DNA of 64,000 nucleotides from Maribacter litopenaei (GTDB lineage: Bacteria > Bacteroidota > Bacteroidia > Flavobacteriales > Flavobacteriaceae). How positions within the stretch are numbered: the stretch's first letter is position 1; each line of letters opens with the position of its first letter. Below, piece by piece: positions 1-10,921 of the stretch. The DNA lies in contig NZ_CP104205.1 in the NCBI RefSeq assembly GCF_025244665.1, positions 1,485,001 through 1,549,000 of the forward strand, written 5' to 3'. The notes below the pieces were generated by a model. That model saw nothing but the letters and a program-made list of their open reading frames with translations, ran no database searches and was not told the origin of the DNA. Position numbers and translations under genes: made by a program.

Positions 1-973
1 CATTGGGGCTATCCTCAATGGTTACGATGGCCGTATTTGGCAAGGCCTTTTCCTGAATGTCTTCCGTTATAATGTTTGCTTCCACGAACATTCCCGTCAG
101 GAAGTTTTCCTTTCCTTCCTCCTCTAAATGTCCATGTACCTTTATAGTCCTATTTTCGTCGATGGAGGTGCCTACCAAATGCACTTCAGCTTTAAAGGTC
201 TCTTGAGAGGCCTCCGGTATAGTAAAGGTAATGCGTTGGCCCTTTTTCACTTTCATGATATCTTTCTCAAAAACAGAAAGTTCTAAATGAACATGGTCAT
301 TATCAATAATTTCCAAAATGGCCGAAGCTGGGGAAACATATGCTCCTTTTGTCACGTTTACCTTCGTAACACTTCCTGAAATGGGAGCCTTAACTGATAC
401 AGTTGAAACGATATTTCCATTTTTAACTTGTTCAGGGGAGATGTTTAGCATAATCAATTGCTTTTGCAATCCGGTATGCTTCGCCAAGGCAGATTTATAT
501 TCGCTTTCCGATTTCAAAAAATTCTTTTGTGATGTAATGTTCTCTTCGGACATGATCTTGTGTCTTTCATATTCAGCCTTTAAGTAGGAGAGCTGTTCGT
601 TTACCTCCAAATACTGCTGCTGAAGGTTTACAAATTCGGATTCTCCAGGGTTACCAAGGTCTGTCCTTTGCTTACCTTGTCACCAATTAAAAATGGGGTT
701 GTTTTAATATAACCTCCCATAGTGGCATTTACGACCGCTCTATTTTCCTGGTGGTACATCGATCATGCCGTTTACGCTTACACTAATTGGAAAAGACATT
801 TCTTTAATACTTCCCATTTCCATGGCAAGTTGATCAAATTGTGCCTGTGATACTTCAATAAAGGGGGAACCTTCGGTATCCCCTTGGTTTTCTGCGGAGA
901 TTGTTCCTTCACCACAACTGGCAATGCCCAATAAAAGGGCAAACGATAGAAAATAATATATAAATGACTTCAT
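1..973 (-). CDS. cusB: RND efflux periplasmic adaptor, CusB/HlyD family (3' end outside window, two frameshifts)
   Basis: Periplasmic membrane-fusion subunit that links an inner-membrane RND pump to its outer-membrane channel, here for metal efflux. The start at 973 gives a lipoprotein signal ending in a lipobox (LLGIASC), so the adaptor is lipid-anchored. After repair the frame shows the expected order: N-terminal beta strands (GGYIKTTPFLIGDKVSKGQT, biotinyl-lipoyl half), a coiled-coil hairpin, the second lipoyl half (VKAPISGSVTKVNVTKGAYV) and a beta-barrel domain, running off the window at base 1. Frameshifts lie near 748 (CCACCGGAA read as CCACCAGGAA) and 638 (TCCGGAA read as TCCGAA). It starts 10 bases after the pump gene on the same strand, so it is co-transcribed with it. 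The family assignment is firm; the metal is not. Confidence 0.85.
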
Positions 974-983
974 GGTTTTCTGT

Positions 984-3900
984 TTATAAGGTTAAGTAAT
1001 TAATGGCAATTACCGTGGAATTATATTCTTGTAGTTTATTCAGATATTCTAGCTTTACATCATAAGCACTCTCCAAACTCTGTATGTATTGGTAAAAGTC
1101 TATTTCTCCATTCTGAAAGCTACTATTGGCCATTTTCAGAATTTCATCGGATAATAGACCTCCCTCGTTCTCATAGTATTCCAAAGAATTTGAGAGCACT
1201 TGAAGTTGCTTTTTCAAAGTTGACAATCTTGTACTGAGCTGTATCTCGTAATTGGTATAAGCGGCTTCCGCACTTAGTTCCGCGATTTTAGCCGACTTCA
1301 TCCTTGAAGCTTTGCCGCCAAACAACAACGGAATCTTTAGCCCTAACTGGTAACCATGAAGGTTTCCGTTGAGGCCATCATTGGTACCTTGAAAATATTC
1401 CACGCCAATGTCGGGAAGCAGTTGTTGATTTTCCGGATTTTTTTCGGCCCTTTTTAAGTCGATTTGATTTTGATAAAAAGAAATTTCCGGGCTCGATGAA
1501 ACAGTTATATCTTCTAAAGGCACCTTTAAAATAGGCTCTTCAGCAATAGCAATGCTATCTTGTGATTGTACTATCTTCATCAAATTCTGATAGTTTATAT
1601 CTACATTCCTCAAAGCCTCGGCATATTTAAGTTGTACTTGCCGCTGTTTTGACGTTGCCGTTATTTTTTCGAGATAATTGGTTTCACCTAATTCAAATCG
1701 CCTATCGGCTATATTGGAAAAGTTACCATAAAGACTATCCAATATTTGAAAAACATTGGCCATCTCCCTAGCTACCTGGTATTGGTAATAACCTGAAACT
1801 ACAGACCTTTCCAAATTCTTTAATTGGATGTCATAATTGCTTTTGGAAATGTTATAATGCTCTTTGTTCACCCTTCTTTTGGAAAAGTAAACAGTTGGAA
1901 AACTGAAACTTTGGGCAACTCCAAAAACCTTTAAAGGCAAATTGTTTATTGCTAGGTTGTTCTCATCATAGGCATAGTACACATCAGTTTTATCGAAATC
2001 GAAGGCACTATTGACATAAGCGTCCGATTGTTCCATTTGTAATTGATATGCTCTCAGACCGGCATTGTTTTCAATCGCGATAGGTATCAAGGCCTCTAAA
2101 TTTTTTGACGCCTCCTGTGATTTTAGATGACCTGACCCAAAAATAATCAACAAACCAATTATGAGGTTGGTTTGTTTTGAAAGATGTGTGCTTTTTCGTT
2201 TCTGATGACTGCTCAGATAGGAATACAATACTGGCAATACAACTAGTGTCAAAATAGTAGCGGTAATCAAGCCACCAATAACTACTGTTGCCAAAGGACG
2301 TTGCACTTCTGCTCCCGCATTCGTTGATATGGCCATAGGTAAAAATCCAAGGGCAGCAGCCGAGGCTGTCAGAAGTACGGCCCTAAGCCTATCTTTGGCT
2401 CCTTCTTTTATTAAATCGTTCATGTTATCAAATTTATTAGACGCCTTCAACTCTTTGAAATGTTCAATAAGTACAATACCATTAAGTACAGCGATACCAA
2501 AAAGAGCGATGAAACCGACCCCCGCTGAAATACTGAAGGGCAAACCCCGTATCCATAACAAGAGCACGCCACCTACAGCTGCCAAAGGAATGGCCGAATA
2601 AATCATTAGGGCTTCCTTAACTGATTTAAAAGCAAAATAAAGCAGTATAAAGATGAGTATCAGTGCAATTGGCACGGCAATCATCAATCTTGATTTTGCA
2701 CTTTGTAGGTTTTCGAACTGGCCTCCATAGGTAATGGAATACCCCACTGGAAGTGTAATGTTCTCATCTATCAGTTTTCTAACATCGTCTACTACAGATT
2801 GCAAATCCCTGTTTCGAACGTTGATACCAACAACGATTCTTCTTCGGGTATCGTCCCGTGAAATTTTTGCAGCACCTTCTCGGTAGGTGATCTCTGCCAA
2901 TTCACTTAAAGGGATTTTTCCTCCGGAAGGAAGATCCACATATAGGTTTTTGAGATTTTCAATGTCCTGGCGTTTTTTACTATCAAGCCTGATTACCAAA
3001 TCAAATTTCTTTTCCCCTTCAAAAACGCTTCCTGCCGTCTTACCGGCAAATCCCATGGAAATCATATCGTTCAAATCCTGGATATTAACACCGTATCTAG
3101 CAATCTTGGTGCGATTGTATTTAACGTTCATTTCCGGTAGTCCCGCAATTTTTTCTACTGAAATATCGGCGGCACCCGGAACATCTTGAATTAGTTCACC
3201 TATTTCCTTTCCTTTTTTAGCAAGAATATCCAAGTTTTCACCAAAAACCTTGATAGCAATATCGGCACGTACCCCTGTTATGAGTTCGTTAAAACGCATT
3301 TCAATGGGCTGCGTGAATTCAACCTCCATTCCTGGAATTACAGCCAAGGCTTCTTTGAAACTATCGGCCAATTCATCTTTTGATTCCGCTGATGTCCATT
3401 CGTCCTTAGGTTTTAGTATAATGATTACATCGCTTTCCTCCATGGACATGGGGTCTGTAGGTACTTCTGCGGCACCAATTCGGTAACCACTTGCTTTACC
3501 TCGGGAAATTGTTTCAATAGGATATTTTCTATCTCAGTGGTGATTTCAACAGTGTTACTCAAGGAAGTACCCGTTTTTAGTACAGGTTGAATTACAAAAT
3601 CCCCTTCATCCAATGTAGGAACAAATTCACCTCCCATAGACAAATACAATGAAACAGCAATAGCTAAAAGCGCCGCAGCAACCCCTAAAACCACTTTTTT
3701 ACTTCGTAATGCCCAGTCTATAATAGGGTCGTACTTTTTCGTCAACCAATTCATTAGACGAACAGAGATGTTTTTATCAGTTGTTTTTGATGGTTTTAGA
3801 AAAAGGGAGGATACCACCGGAACATAGGTAAAACATAAAATCATGGCCCCAATTAAGGCAAAACTGAAGGTCAAAGCCATTGGCTTGAACATTTTGCCTT

Positions 3901-5320
3901 CCACCCCGCTCAGGGATAGTATGGGAATAAAAACAATTAGGATGATCAATTGACCAAAGATGGCAGAATTCATCATTTTAGTGGCACCAGTATAGGTAAT
4001 ACTATCCCTTAAATCTTGTTGTTCGCTTATAGTCAAACCGGCTAACTCGCTTCTTTTCTTGGTTACATTAAATGCAATAAATTCCACAATGATAACCGCA
4101 CCATCGATAATGATTCCAAAATCAATGGCACCAAGGCTCATCAAGTTGGCATCCACACCAAAAATATACATCAACGAAAGGGCAAATAATAAACATAGTG
4201 GTATGACCGATGCTACCACGAGACCTGACCTAAAATTCCCTAATAACAATACCACCACAAAAATAACGATCAAACATCCAAGGATAAGGTTTTCGGTTAC
4301 TGTGAACGTCGTTTTGGCAATAAGTTCGCTACGATCCAAAAATGCATTGATATAAACACCTTCTGGTAGTGATTTGGAAATACTCGCAACACGTTCCTTT
4401 ACCGCTTCGATAACCTTTTTTGAATTGGCATCCTTTAGCATCATCACTTGGCCTAAAACCTTTTCACCTTCGCCGTTTCCTGTGATGGCACCAAATCGGG
4501 TTGCATTGCCAAAACCTACTTGGGCTACATCTTTTATATAGATGGGAACCCCATCGTTATTTTTAACAACGATGTTTTCTATGTCCTTTAGGGAGTTTAC
4601 CAAACCTTCACCTCTGATAAAAAAGGCCTGGTTCACTTTTTCTATATATCCACCTCCAGCTACACTGTTATTCGTTTCTACCGCGGTAAACACCTCCTGC
4701 GCACTAATGTTCATGGCGTTTAGTTTCTCGGTATTAATAGCTACTTCGTATTGCTTTAAAAAACCGCCCCAAGTATTGACTTCTACCACGCCAGGAATCC
4801 CGGATAGTTGCCTTTTCACGACCCAATCCTGAATGGTTCTCAGGTCTTCCGCGGAATATTGATCTTTATATTCCGGTCTTACGTCTAATATATATTGGTA
4901 GATTTCTCCCAAACCTGTGGTTATTGGCCCCATTTCGGAGTGCCGAAATTGGAGGGGATTTTTTCAGAGGCCGATTTTATTTTTTCGGCTATTAATTGTC
5001 TCGGGCAAATAGGTACCCAGGTCATCCTCAAAAACAATAGTTACCACGGAAAGTCCAAATTTGGATACGGATCGAATCTCGGTCACACCGGGTAAATTCG
5101 CCATTTCTAATTCAACAGGATAGGTGATAAACTGCTCAATATCTTGGGTGGATAAATTTCTTGAGGTCGTGATCACCTGCACTTGGTTATTGGTCACGTC
5201 CGGGACCGCACCAATGGGAATTTTTGTAAGGGAATAAATTCCAAAACCTATAATGAAACAAGTAAAAAGAAGTACAATAAACTTGTTCTTTATACTGAAA
5301 TTAATAATATGTGATAGCAT
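984..5320 (-). CDS. cusA: Heavy-metal efflux RND permease CusA/CzcA fused to a C-terminal TolC-family domain (three frameshifts)
   Basis: Proton-driven inner-membrane pump for metal cations (Cu/Ag or Zn/Co/Cd type). Repaired length is 1445 aa. The N-terminus has the first RND helix followed by the HME-family signature PDVTNNQVQV; the central helix contains DFGIIIDGAVIIVEF with the proton-relay acidic residues; a second transmembrane half follows. After about residue 1040 the protein continues without a stop into a new hydrophobic segment and some 390 residues of TolC-like outer-membrane factor (paired long helices). Such CusA-TolC fusions are known in Bacteroidota. Frameshifts lie near 5000 (CCCGGACAA read as CCCGAGACAA), 4936 (CCGGAAATG read as CCGAAATG) and 3478 (one base lost); the repaired length is a multiple of three. 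Middle gene of the 5799-to-1 operon. Confidence 0.9.
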
Positions 5321-5391
5321 ATGTCATAAAATAATCAACATTAAAATTGTCCGAATTAGGTAATTCGGAATCGAAGTGTAATCTGATTAAT

Positions 5392-5799
5392 TTATGAATA
5401 CCGGGGCGGTTGTAGCAATCCTTTGGTGTGTGAGGAAGAAGAGGGTGGTTGATAATAAAAATTTGCGGCATTGTACTCCATAATCATTTGGGTCTCCAAT
5501 TCGGAGTCCAACGGATCGGTAGTATAGGCCACAATGGAGCTTAAGTGGCAATGGTGCTGAAAGGGCAATTGTTCATGATCTTCTTTTTCTTCCTGATGTT
5601 CTTTTTCATGCGCCGCTTTCAGTTCTCCATAATGTTTTGATATAAAAACAAGTACGTTGTCTCCGTATTGTTCACTATGAAATTTGGCATGCTCGATGAA
5701 TTCATCGATCTGGACTAAATCATCTGAATGAAGACCAATACTTTGTAATAGGATTACAAAGGACATTACTATGGAAAATAATTTGCTCACCGTAAGCAA
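5392..5799 (-). CDS. Small His-rich exported protein, first gene of the metal-efflux operon
   Basis: A 135-residue protein of unknown function. An N-terminal hydrophobic segment (residues 5-22) looks like a signal peptide or anchor. Residues 60-85 are packed with His and Glu (HEKEHQEEKEDHEQ, then FQHHCHLS), a composition typical of metal-binding periplasmic proteins. It lies 71 bases upstream of cusA on the same strand. Small His-rich proteins often sit next to CusA-type pumps in Bacteroidota, so a role as periplasmic metal sensor or carrier is a reasonable inference. No named domain was recognised. The reading frame is intact. Confidence 0.6.
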   Translation of the reverse strand: MLTVSKLFSIVMSFVILLQSIGLHSDDLVQIDEFIEHAKFHSEQYGDNVLVFISKHYGELKAAHEKEHQEEKEDHEQLPFQHHCHLSSIVAYTTDPLDSELETQMIMEYNAANFYYQPPSSSSHTKGLLQPPRYS

Positions 5800-5962
5800 A
5801 TTTAAAGAAAGACTATAAAAATATGAATACCAACTTGTTAAATGGAATCAGTCTAAATTTAAGGAGTGAAGTATGCAATAACGTAAATGGATGTTGATAA
5901 ATTCCATAAAATGGTAATTGTGAAACTAAAGTCAACTTTTATTTTTGCGGACTTTTAGTCGT

Positions 5963-6313
5963 ATGGATAAATTAAAAGTTGGAGACAAAGTGTATAATAC
6001 GAGGCAAAATGGATTTGCAGACTTTGTACGATACTCATTTTCCGAGGTAATTTCTTTGACGAAAACACTGGCCATCTTGAAAAATGGTATCCGTTTAATA
6101 AATCAACCAAAGACCTCCTATATTACTGAAGATATTGGCTATTCCGTATCTAGAAACAGGGGCACTCACTGGCACTTGGTCTCTTTGGAGGCCATAAGAA
6201 AAGCACAAATTGAGAACGAAAAAATTACGGCCCACGATTGGTTCCAAGAAAAGAAGTTTACTAATGACGAAAAACTAGAAATCTACCGTCACTTTAAATC
6301 CAAACTAAAATAA
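5963..6313 (+). CDS. Conserved-looking hypothetical protein, 116 aa
   Basis: I do not recognise this family. The frame is open from a TTG at 5945, but the ATG at 5963 (MDKLKVGDKVYN) is the more natural start. It is soluble, with no signal peptide or membrane segment. The first 60 residues look like a small beta-rich domain (KVGDKVYNTRQNGFADFVRY, then a strand-rich stretch), and the C-terminal 40 residues are charged and helical. It stands 26 bases before the KdnA-like aminotransferase and is probably co-transcribed with it. It is divergent from the metal-efflux operon across about 160 bases. No function is proposed. Confidence 0.6.
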   Translation: MDKLKVGDKVYNTRQNGFADFVRYSFSEVISLTKTLAILKNGIRLINQPKTSYITEDIGYSVSRNRGTHWHLVSLEAIRKAQIENEKITAHDWFQEKKFTNDEKLEIYRHFKSKLK

Positions 6314-6339
6314 GTATCTTCTCAATCTAAAATGTAAGT

Positions 6340-7536
6340 ATGCCAGGTTTTGAATTATTTGGGGAAAAGGAAAGGCAAAGTGTAAACGATGTTCGGACAC
6401 GACTGTCTTGATGCGCTATGGCTTTGATAGTGCCCGCAAGGGACATTGGAAAGCCAAAGAATTGGAGGAAGCAATATCCAAAAGAATGCAATCCAAATAT
6501 GCTCAATTGGTTAGTAGTGGTACCGCGGCCCTAACAGTGGCTTTGGTTAGCGCCGGTGTTGGCGCAGGGGATGAAGTAATTATGCCAACCTTTACATTTG
6601 TGGCCAGTTTTGAGTCGATTTTGGCGATAGGGGCCATTCCGATCCTTGTAGATGTAGATGAGACCCTGACCCTAAATCCTTCATCGGTTGAAAAGGCCAT
6701 AACTAAAAACACGAAGGTGGTCATGCCAGTTCATATGTGTGGATCTATGGCCGACTTAAAAGCCTTAAAGACAATTTGCGAAAAGTATAACCTCATTCTT
6801 TTAGAGGATGCCTGTCAGGCAATTGGTGGTAGTTTTGAAGGAAAGCCTTTGGGAAGTTATGGCGACCTGGGTTGTTTTTCCTTTGATTATGTAAAAACGA
6901 TAACCTGCGGTGAAGGTGGTGCTTTGATTACTAATAATTTGGAATATTATAAAAATGCAGATCACTATTCAGATCATGGACATGATCATGTTGGGAACAA
7001 CCGAGGAGCGGAAACCCATCCATTCTTGGGATATAACTTTCGAATTTCCGAACTAAATGCTGCTGTAGGATGTGCTCAGATTCGAAGACTGGATGAATTC
7101 TTGGAAATCCAGGAAAACAATTATAATATTCTTTATAAGGCCTTATCCGATGTTGATGGTATTAGTTTCAGAAGAATCCCAAAAGGTGGAATTCAGAATT
7201 ATTCTTTTTTGAACTTTTTCCTTCCAACTGAGGTATTGACCAGAAGAGCCCACAAAGCCCTAGGTGATGGGGGAGTGGATGCTTGTTTCTACTGGTACGA
7301 TAACAATTGGCATTATTATAGGAAATGGGAGCATCTTATAAATCTGACTTCTTTGGGAAAGTTGCCCGATGACATCAATAAAAACATGCCTGATTACTCC
7401 AAGTCTGATTTTTCCGAATCTGACAAATGGATTAGTATGGATCATTTCCAGTCTAATTAAATTAAGTTGGACGGAAACCGAAGTACGGCAGAGAGCCAAT
7501 AGAATGGCCGAAATTATAAAACAGATTATGCTTTAA
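6340..7536 (+). CDS. kdnA: DegT/DnrJ/EryC1/StrS aminotransferase, KdnA-like (8-amino-3,8-dideoxy-octulosonate transaminase; two frameshifts)
   Basis: PLP-dependent sugar aminotransferase. Recalled KdnA features are present: an MPGFELFG start, ARKGHWKAKELE, the PLP-lysine region SFDYVKTITCGEGGA, and the motif DHGHDHVGNNRGAE. KdnA of Shewanella transfers an amino group to C8 of oxidised Kdo, giving 8-amino-Kdo for the lipopolysaccharide core. The true start is the ATG at 6340; a lost base near 6393 and an extra base near 7440 split the frame, and the repaired gene is 398 aa ending IIKQIML. The expected partner KdnB (an alcohol dehydrogenase oxidising Kdo) is not in this window. The superfamily is certain; the KdnA subfamily rests on motif recall. 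Confidence 0.75.
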
Positions 7537-7537
7537 C

Positions 7538-8690
7538 TTAATAGGAAACGTATTCTACAATTTCCAAACCATAACCTACAATGCCTACCCTCTTAGATTG
7601 TTGACTATTTGTTAGCAATCTCAATTTTGAAATGTCCAAATCGTGGAGTATCTGAGCACCAATCCCAAAATCCTTGGCATCCATTTCTATTTTTGGCGCC
7701 TTATAAACCCCTTCTTTTTGAAGTTCCTTTAATTCTGAAAGTCTTGATAAAAGATTCATGGACTCCATATCTTGGTTGATAAAAACTATGGCCCCCTTAC
7801 CTTCTTGATTTACGGCCTTGAACATATTTTCCAATTGGGAATCCACACTATTGGTAAGAGTTCCAAGAATGTCATTGTTCACCGAGTGGAATTGATTCTG
7901 GTCAATACTTTGTCACCCGAGACTCCAGGAACCTTTTGTTAAGGCGAGATGCACATGATTATTGGTGGTCTGCTTATATGCTCTTAGTCTAAAATCACCA
8001 AATCTGGTTGTAATGGTAAAATCAAGTTCCTTATGGATAAGGCTATCATGCTCCATGCGATAGGCCACCAAATCCTCAATAGACACTATTTTTAAATCAA
8101 ATCTTCCGGCAACCTCCATCAATTGGGGAAGACGGGCCATACTACCATCCTCATTCATGATTTCGACGATTACCCCAGCAGGTTTTAATCCGGCAAGTCG
8201 AGCAAAATCAATAGCGGCTTCAGTATGTCCAGTTCTTCTAAGTACACCACCTTCTTTAGCCACTAGAGGAAAGATATGTCCTGGTCTCGGCAAAATCATG
8301 GGGCTTAATTGTATCATCGGTAAGTGCACAGACAGTTTTTGACCTGTCCGACGCAGATATACCCGTAGTGACACCTTGTCCCCTTAAATCAATCGAAACA
8401 GTAAATGCAGTTTCCAAAGGATCCGTATTGTTATTGACCATTCGGTGCAACCCGAGGTATTCACACCTTCCTTCCGTAAGAGGAGCGCAAATGAGACCTC
8501 TACCATGGGTAGCCATAAAATTAATGGTTTCAGGAGTGGCGAGTTCCGCGGCGGCTAAAAAGTCTCCTTCATTCTCCCTGTTTTCATCATCAACTACGAT
8601 AATGACCTTTCCGTTACGGATATCCTCAATGGCCTCCTCTATCGTATTCAACTTTATTTCATCTGTTAGATTAGATGTCATTACCTCCAT
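7538..8690 (-). CDS. ribB: 3,4-dihydroxy-2-butanone 4-phosphate synthase with degenerate GTP cyclohydrolase II domain (three frameshifts)
   Basis: The N-terminal half (repaired residues 1-210) is RibB, which turns ribulose 5-phosphate into the four-carbon riboflavin precursor. [10 protein letters not shown] (Mg and phosphate ligands), the [14 protein letters not shown] segment, the [14 protein letters not shown] segment and the PGHIFPL motif are all seen. The C-terminal 170 residues have the GTP cyclohydrolase II fold outline, but the zinc cysteines are gone: where active enzymes have ECLTGD and RCDCG, this one reads STRVNND and TNSVDS. It should therefore be RibB plus a non-catalytic RibX-like domain. 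Frameshifts lie near 8300, 7920 and 7883; repaired length is 383 aa. The start overlaps the preceding permease gene by up to 20 bases. Confidence 0.85.
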
Positions 8691-10182
8691 TTTTCTTTTT
8701 TTTCTTAAAAAGGTTTTTGAAAAAATCCGTTATTACTCCAAAGCTCATCAGACCTTTATCTTCGGTAGCTCTTTTAGTCAAGAAAATACTTAAAGGCAAC
8801 ATTATCAAAGTCGATAACCAAGCCCCCAACATTGGGTGAATATTTCCTTCTTTGGCGTAATTGCCTGCAAATACACCAATAAAATAATACACCAAAAATA
8901 ATACAATTGCGATAACCATGGGAAGTCCCAAACCTCCTTTTCTAATGATGGCCCCTAGGGGCGCCCCAACAAAAAACAATATAATGCATGAAAATGCCAA
9001 TGCATATTTATTATGCATAGACAGAATGTGCATGTTATAAATCTTATAGCGTTTCTGCATTTCCTCTTTTTTGCCGCTAACAGAATTTAAAACGTTGGTA
9101 GTGGCATTTTTTGCTGAATTTATTATTTGCATTTTAAGATAAAAAGGGAAAAGATGGAATATATCCTCCTTTATAGAATCTTGTTTCGAAGGATTATTTT
9201 TTAGAACCGCCAATTTTATTTGCCTAATAGAGTCCTGACTAATTTGTAATGGTGTTTTTATTTTTGAAGTATCGCTCGGGTCTAGCGGTTGGAACATTCC
9301 CATTCTATTTCCAATACTCTTTGAGAATGCCCTGACGATTTTATAATTATCATTCCTCAGTGAATCAATATCCTTTCGCAAGCGGGATATATTTTTCATT
9401 TTATCCGTACTAATATCCTGTTCCGCCTCTAAATCCTCATTGTTCAATTCCGGGATTTCAATATTCATAATGTAAGTATCAAAATCCGCCTTTGCATGAG
9501 GATATTTAAGCTTATTGTTTTTTGATTCTACATCGTCATAATAATGGCCGTCCTTTAAAATCAATTGTACAATATCAGAATCTTCGCTGCTCACCAATTC
9601 TCCTTGCTTAGATTTTATAACAACATTGTTCTGGTTTCTATTATTTTTTTGATGGATAATGACATTTCTAAGGTATCGGTCATTGTCACCATATTTTTCA
9701 TCGACCTTTATATTCATCCCTTCAAAATCGCTAAACACACCTTCTGCCACTACTGCAGCTGGTTTTACCTTGGCAATATTTTTTCTAAGATTGTATATTT
9801 TACGTTGTGATAGGGGAATAACGGAATTTGCAAAAAAGAACGTAAGTCCACCAAGAAGGGTCACAAAAATTATCAAGCTTAGCATGGCCCTTTGAAGTGA
9901 AATACCGGACGCCTTCATTGCCGCAAACTCGTAATTTTCCGCAAAGGCCCCAAATGTCAAGATAGAGGAGAGGAGCACTGTTAACGGCAGTACTTTCTCC
10001 GTAAGATCTGGCATAAGATAGAAAAGGAATTTCCCGATTATGATGATATCCAAACCCTTGCCGGCCAAATCATCTATAAAAAGCCAAATCGTTTGAAATA
10101 TGAAGATAAACATCAATATTACAAACGAACTGACAAAATTATAGGTAAACCTGGATAATATATACCGGTCTAATATTCTCAA
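8671..10182 (-). CDS. lptG: LptF/LptG family lipopolysaccharide export permease
   Basis: Inner-membrane permease of the Lpt machine that extracts lipopolysaccharide and passes it to the periplasmic bridge. Intact, 503 aa. The start [12 protein letters not shown] is typical of the YjgP/YjgQ family. It has an N-terminal membrane half (three helices in residues 10-125) containing the [14 protein letters not shown] coupling loop toward the ATPase, a long periplasmic beta-jellyroll region (about 130-390, longer than in enterobacteria), three further helices and a Lys-rich tail. It lies five bases after lolA and overlaps ribB, so the order lolA-lptG-ribB is one transcript. Bacteroidota often encode a single permease of this type, so F versus G cannot be settled. 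Confidence 0.9.
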   Translation of the reverse strand: MRILDRYILSRFTYNFVSSFVILMFIFIFQTIWLFIDDLAGKGLDIIIIGKFLFYLMPDLTEKVLPLTVLLSSILTFGAFAENYEFAAMKASGISLQRAMLSLIIFVTLLGGLTFFFANSVIPLSQRKIYNLRKNIAKVKPAAVVAEGVFSDFEGMNIKVDEKYGDNDRYLRNVIIHQKNNRNQNNVVIKSKQGELVSSEDSDIVQLILKDGHYYDDVESKNNKLKYPHAKADFDTYIMNIEIPELNNEDLEAEQDISTDKMKNISRLRKDIDSLRNDNYKIVRAFSKSIGNRMGMFQPLDPSDTSKIKTPLQISQDSIRQIKLAVLKNNPSKQDSIKEDIFHLFPFYLKMQIINSAKNATTNVLNSVSGKKEEMQKRYKIYNMHILSMHNKYALAFSCIILFFVGAPLGAIIRKGGLGLPMVIAIVLFLVYYFIGVFAGNYAKEGNIHPMLGAWLSTLIMLPLSIFLTKRATEDKGLMSFGVITDFFKNLFKKKKKNGGNDI

Positions 10183-10187
10183 TGGTT

Positions 10188-10832
10188 TTAATTTCTTAAG
10201 ATGTAGTACCCTTCATCTTTATATTTGGCCTCGTCAAAATTAAACAAGGTGGAGGATAAAGGCTGATTTGTTTTAAAAGAATTAACAGTAATGGTAGTTT
10301 TCGTGCCATTCTTTCCAGTTTCAATAAGCCTATAAATATGTTTGGTACCCATATCAATGCCCAATAATCTAGATTTGATTTCGGTATTGGAGTCTATTGG
10401 GGTCAGTTTCACATATTGGATTTTTCTTCCTTGTACGTTTTGAAGAATATCCCACTCATAATTATGACCCTCCTTATAGAAAGTCAACATTTTTGAAGGT
10501 GTCATCGCGTCTTCATCTTCGGACTGATCCTCAATGGTAACTTCTTCATTTTCGGGAACGATGGTATATACTTTTCTACCATCATAAAGTTGTTTTGAAC
10601 CTAAATAGTTGAATACATACTTGTCACCCGCAAGCGTAACATCTCCTCTGGTTTCCTGATTAATTCCAGCTTCTGCATTCTTAAGATCGAATTTGAAGTC
10701 AACAAAGATATTATCATAACTTTTTACCTTATTGTATACTTCGTCTAACAATGACTTGGCTTTTTCAGGTGTTTGGGCACTTAACATATTTGCCGATAAG
10801 ACTATAGCCAATACAAGTAGTACTTTTTTCAT
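10188..10832 (-). CDS. lolA: Outer-membrane lipoprotein carrier protein LolA
   Basis: Periplasmic chaperone that ferries lipoproteins from the LolCDE exporter to the outer membrane. The chosen start (10832) gives MKKVLLVLAIVLSANMLSAQ, a clean type I signal peptide; in-frame ATGs at 10844 and 10892 would put a charged extension before it. The mature protein of about 190 residues has the expected half-barrel pattern (ETRGDVTLAGDKYVFNYL, then a hydrophobic-acidic strand series, ending GYYILRN). It sits between ftsK and the Lpt permease on the same strand, a common flavobacterial arrangement. The frame is intact. Confidence 0.88.
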   Translation of the reverse strand: MKKVLLVLAIVLSANMLSAQTPEKAKSLLDEVYNKVKSYDNIFVDFKFDLKNAEAGINQETRGDVTLAGDKYVFNYLGSKQLYDGRKVYTIVPENEEVTIEDQSEDEDAMTPSKMLTFYKEGHNYEWDILQNVQGRKIQYVKLTPIDSNTEIKSRLLGIDMGTKHIYRLIETGKNGTKTTITVNSFKTNQPLSSTLFNFDEAKYKDEGYYILRN

Positions 10833-10921
10833 TTTTTCTCTCATTTTAAAATTTTCACCATTACCCTTAAAGTTTAACTTTTTAGTGGGCATGACTTGAT
10901 ATTTTCATTTATTAATGCCTA

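Noticed and set aside
318..587. Open frames antisense to the adaptor, cusA, lpdA, ilvD and others
   Set aside because: They have low-complexity or unnatural composition, no family resemblance, and lie entirely opposite recognised genes.
984..5320. Programmed frameshifting in cusA, ftsK or dsbD
   Set aside because: The sites lack slippery heptamers, differ in direction within one gene, and recur at CCGGA rather than at translational signals.
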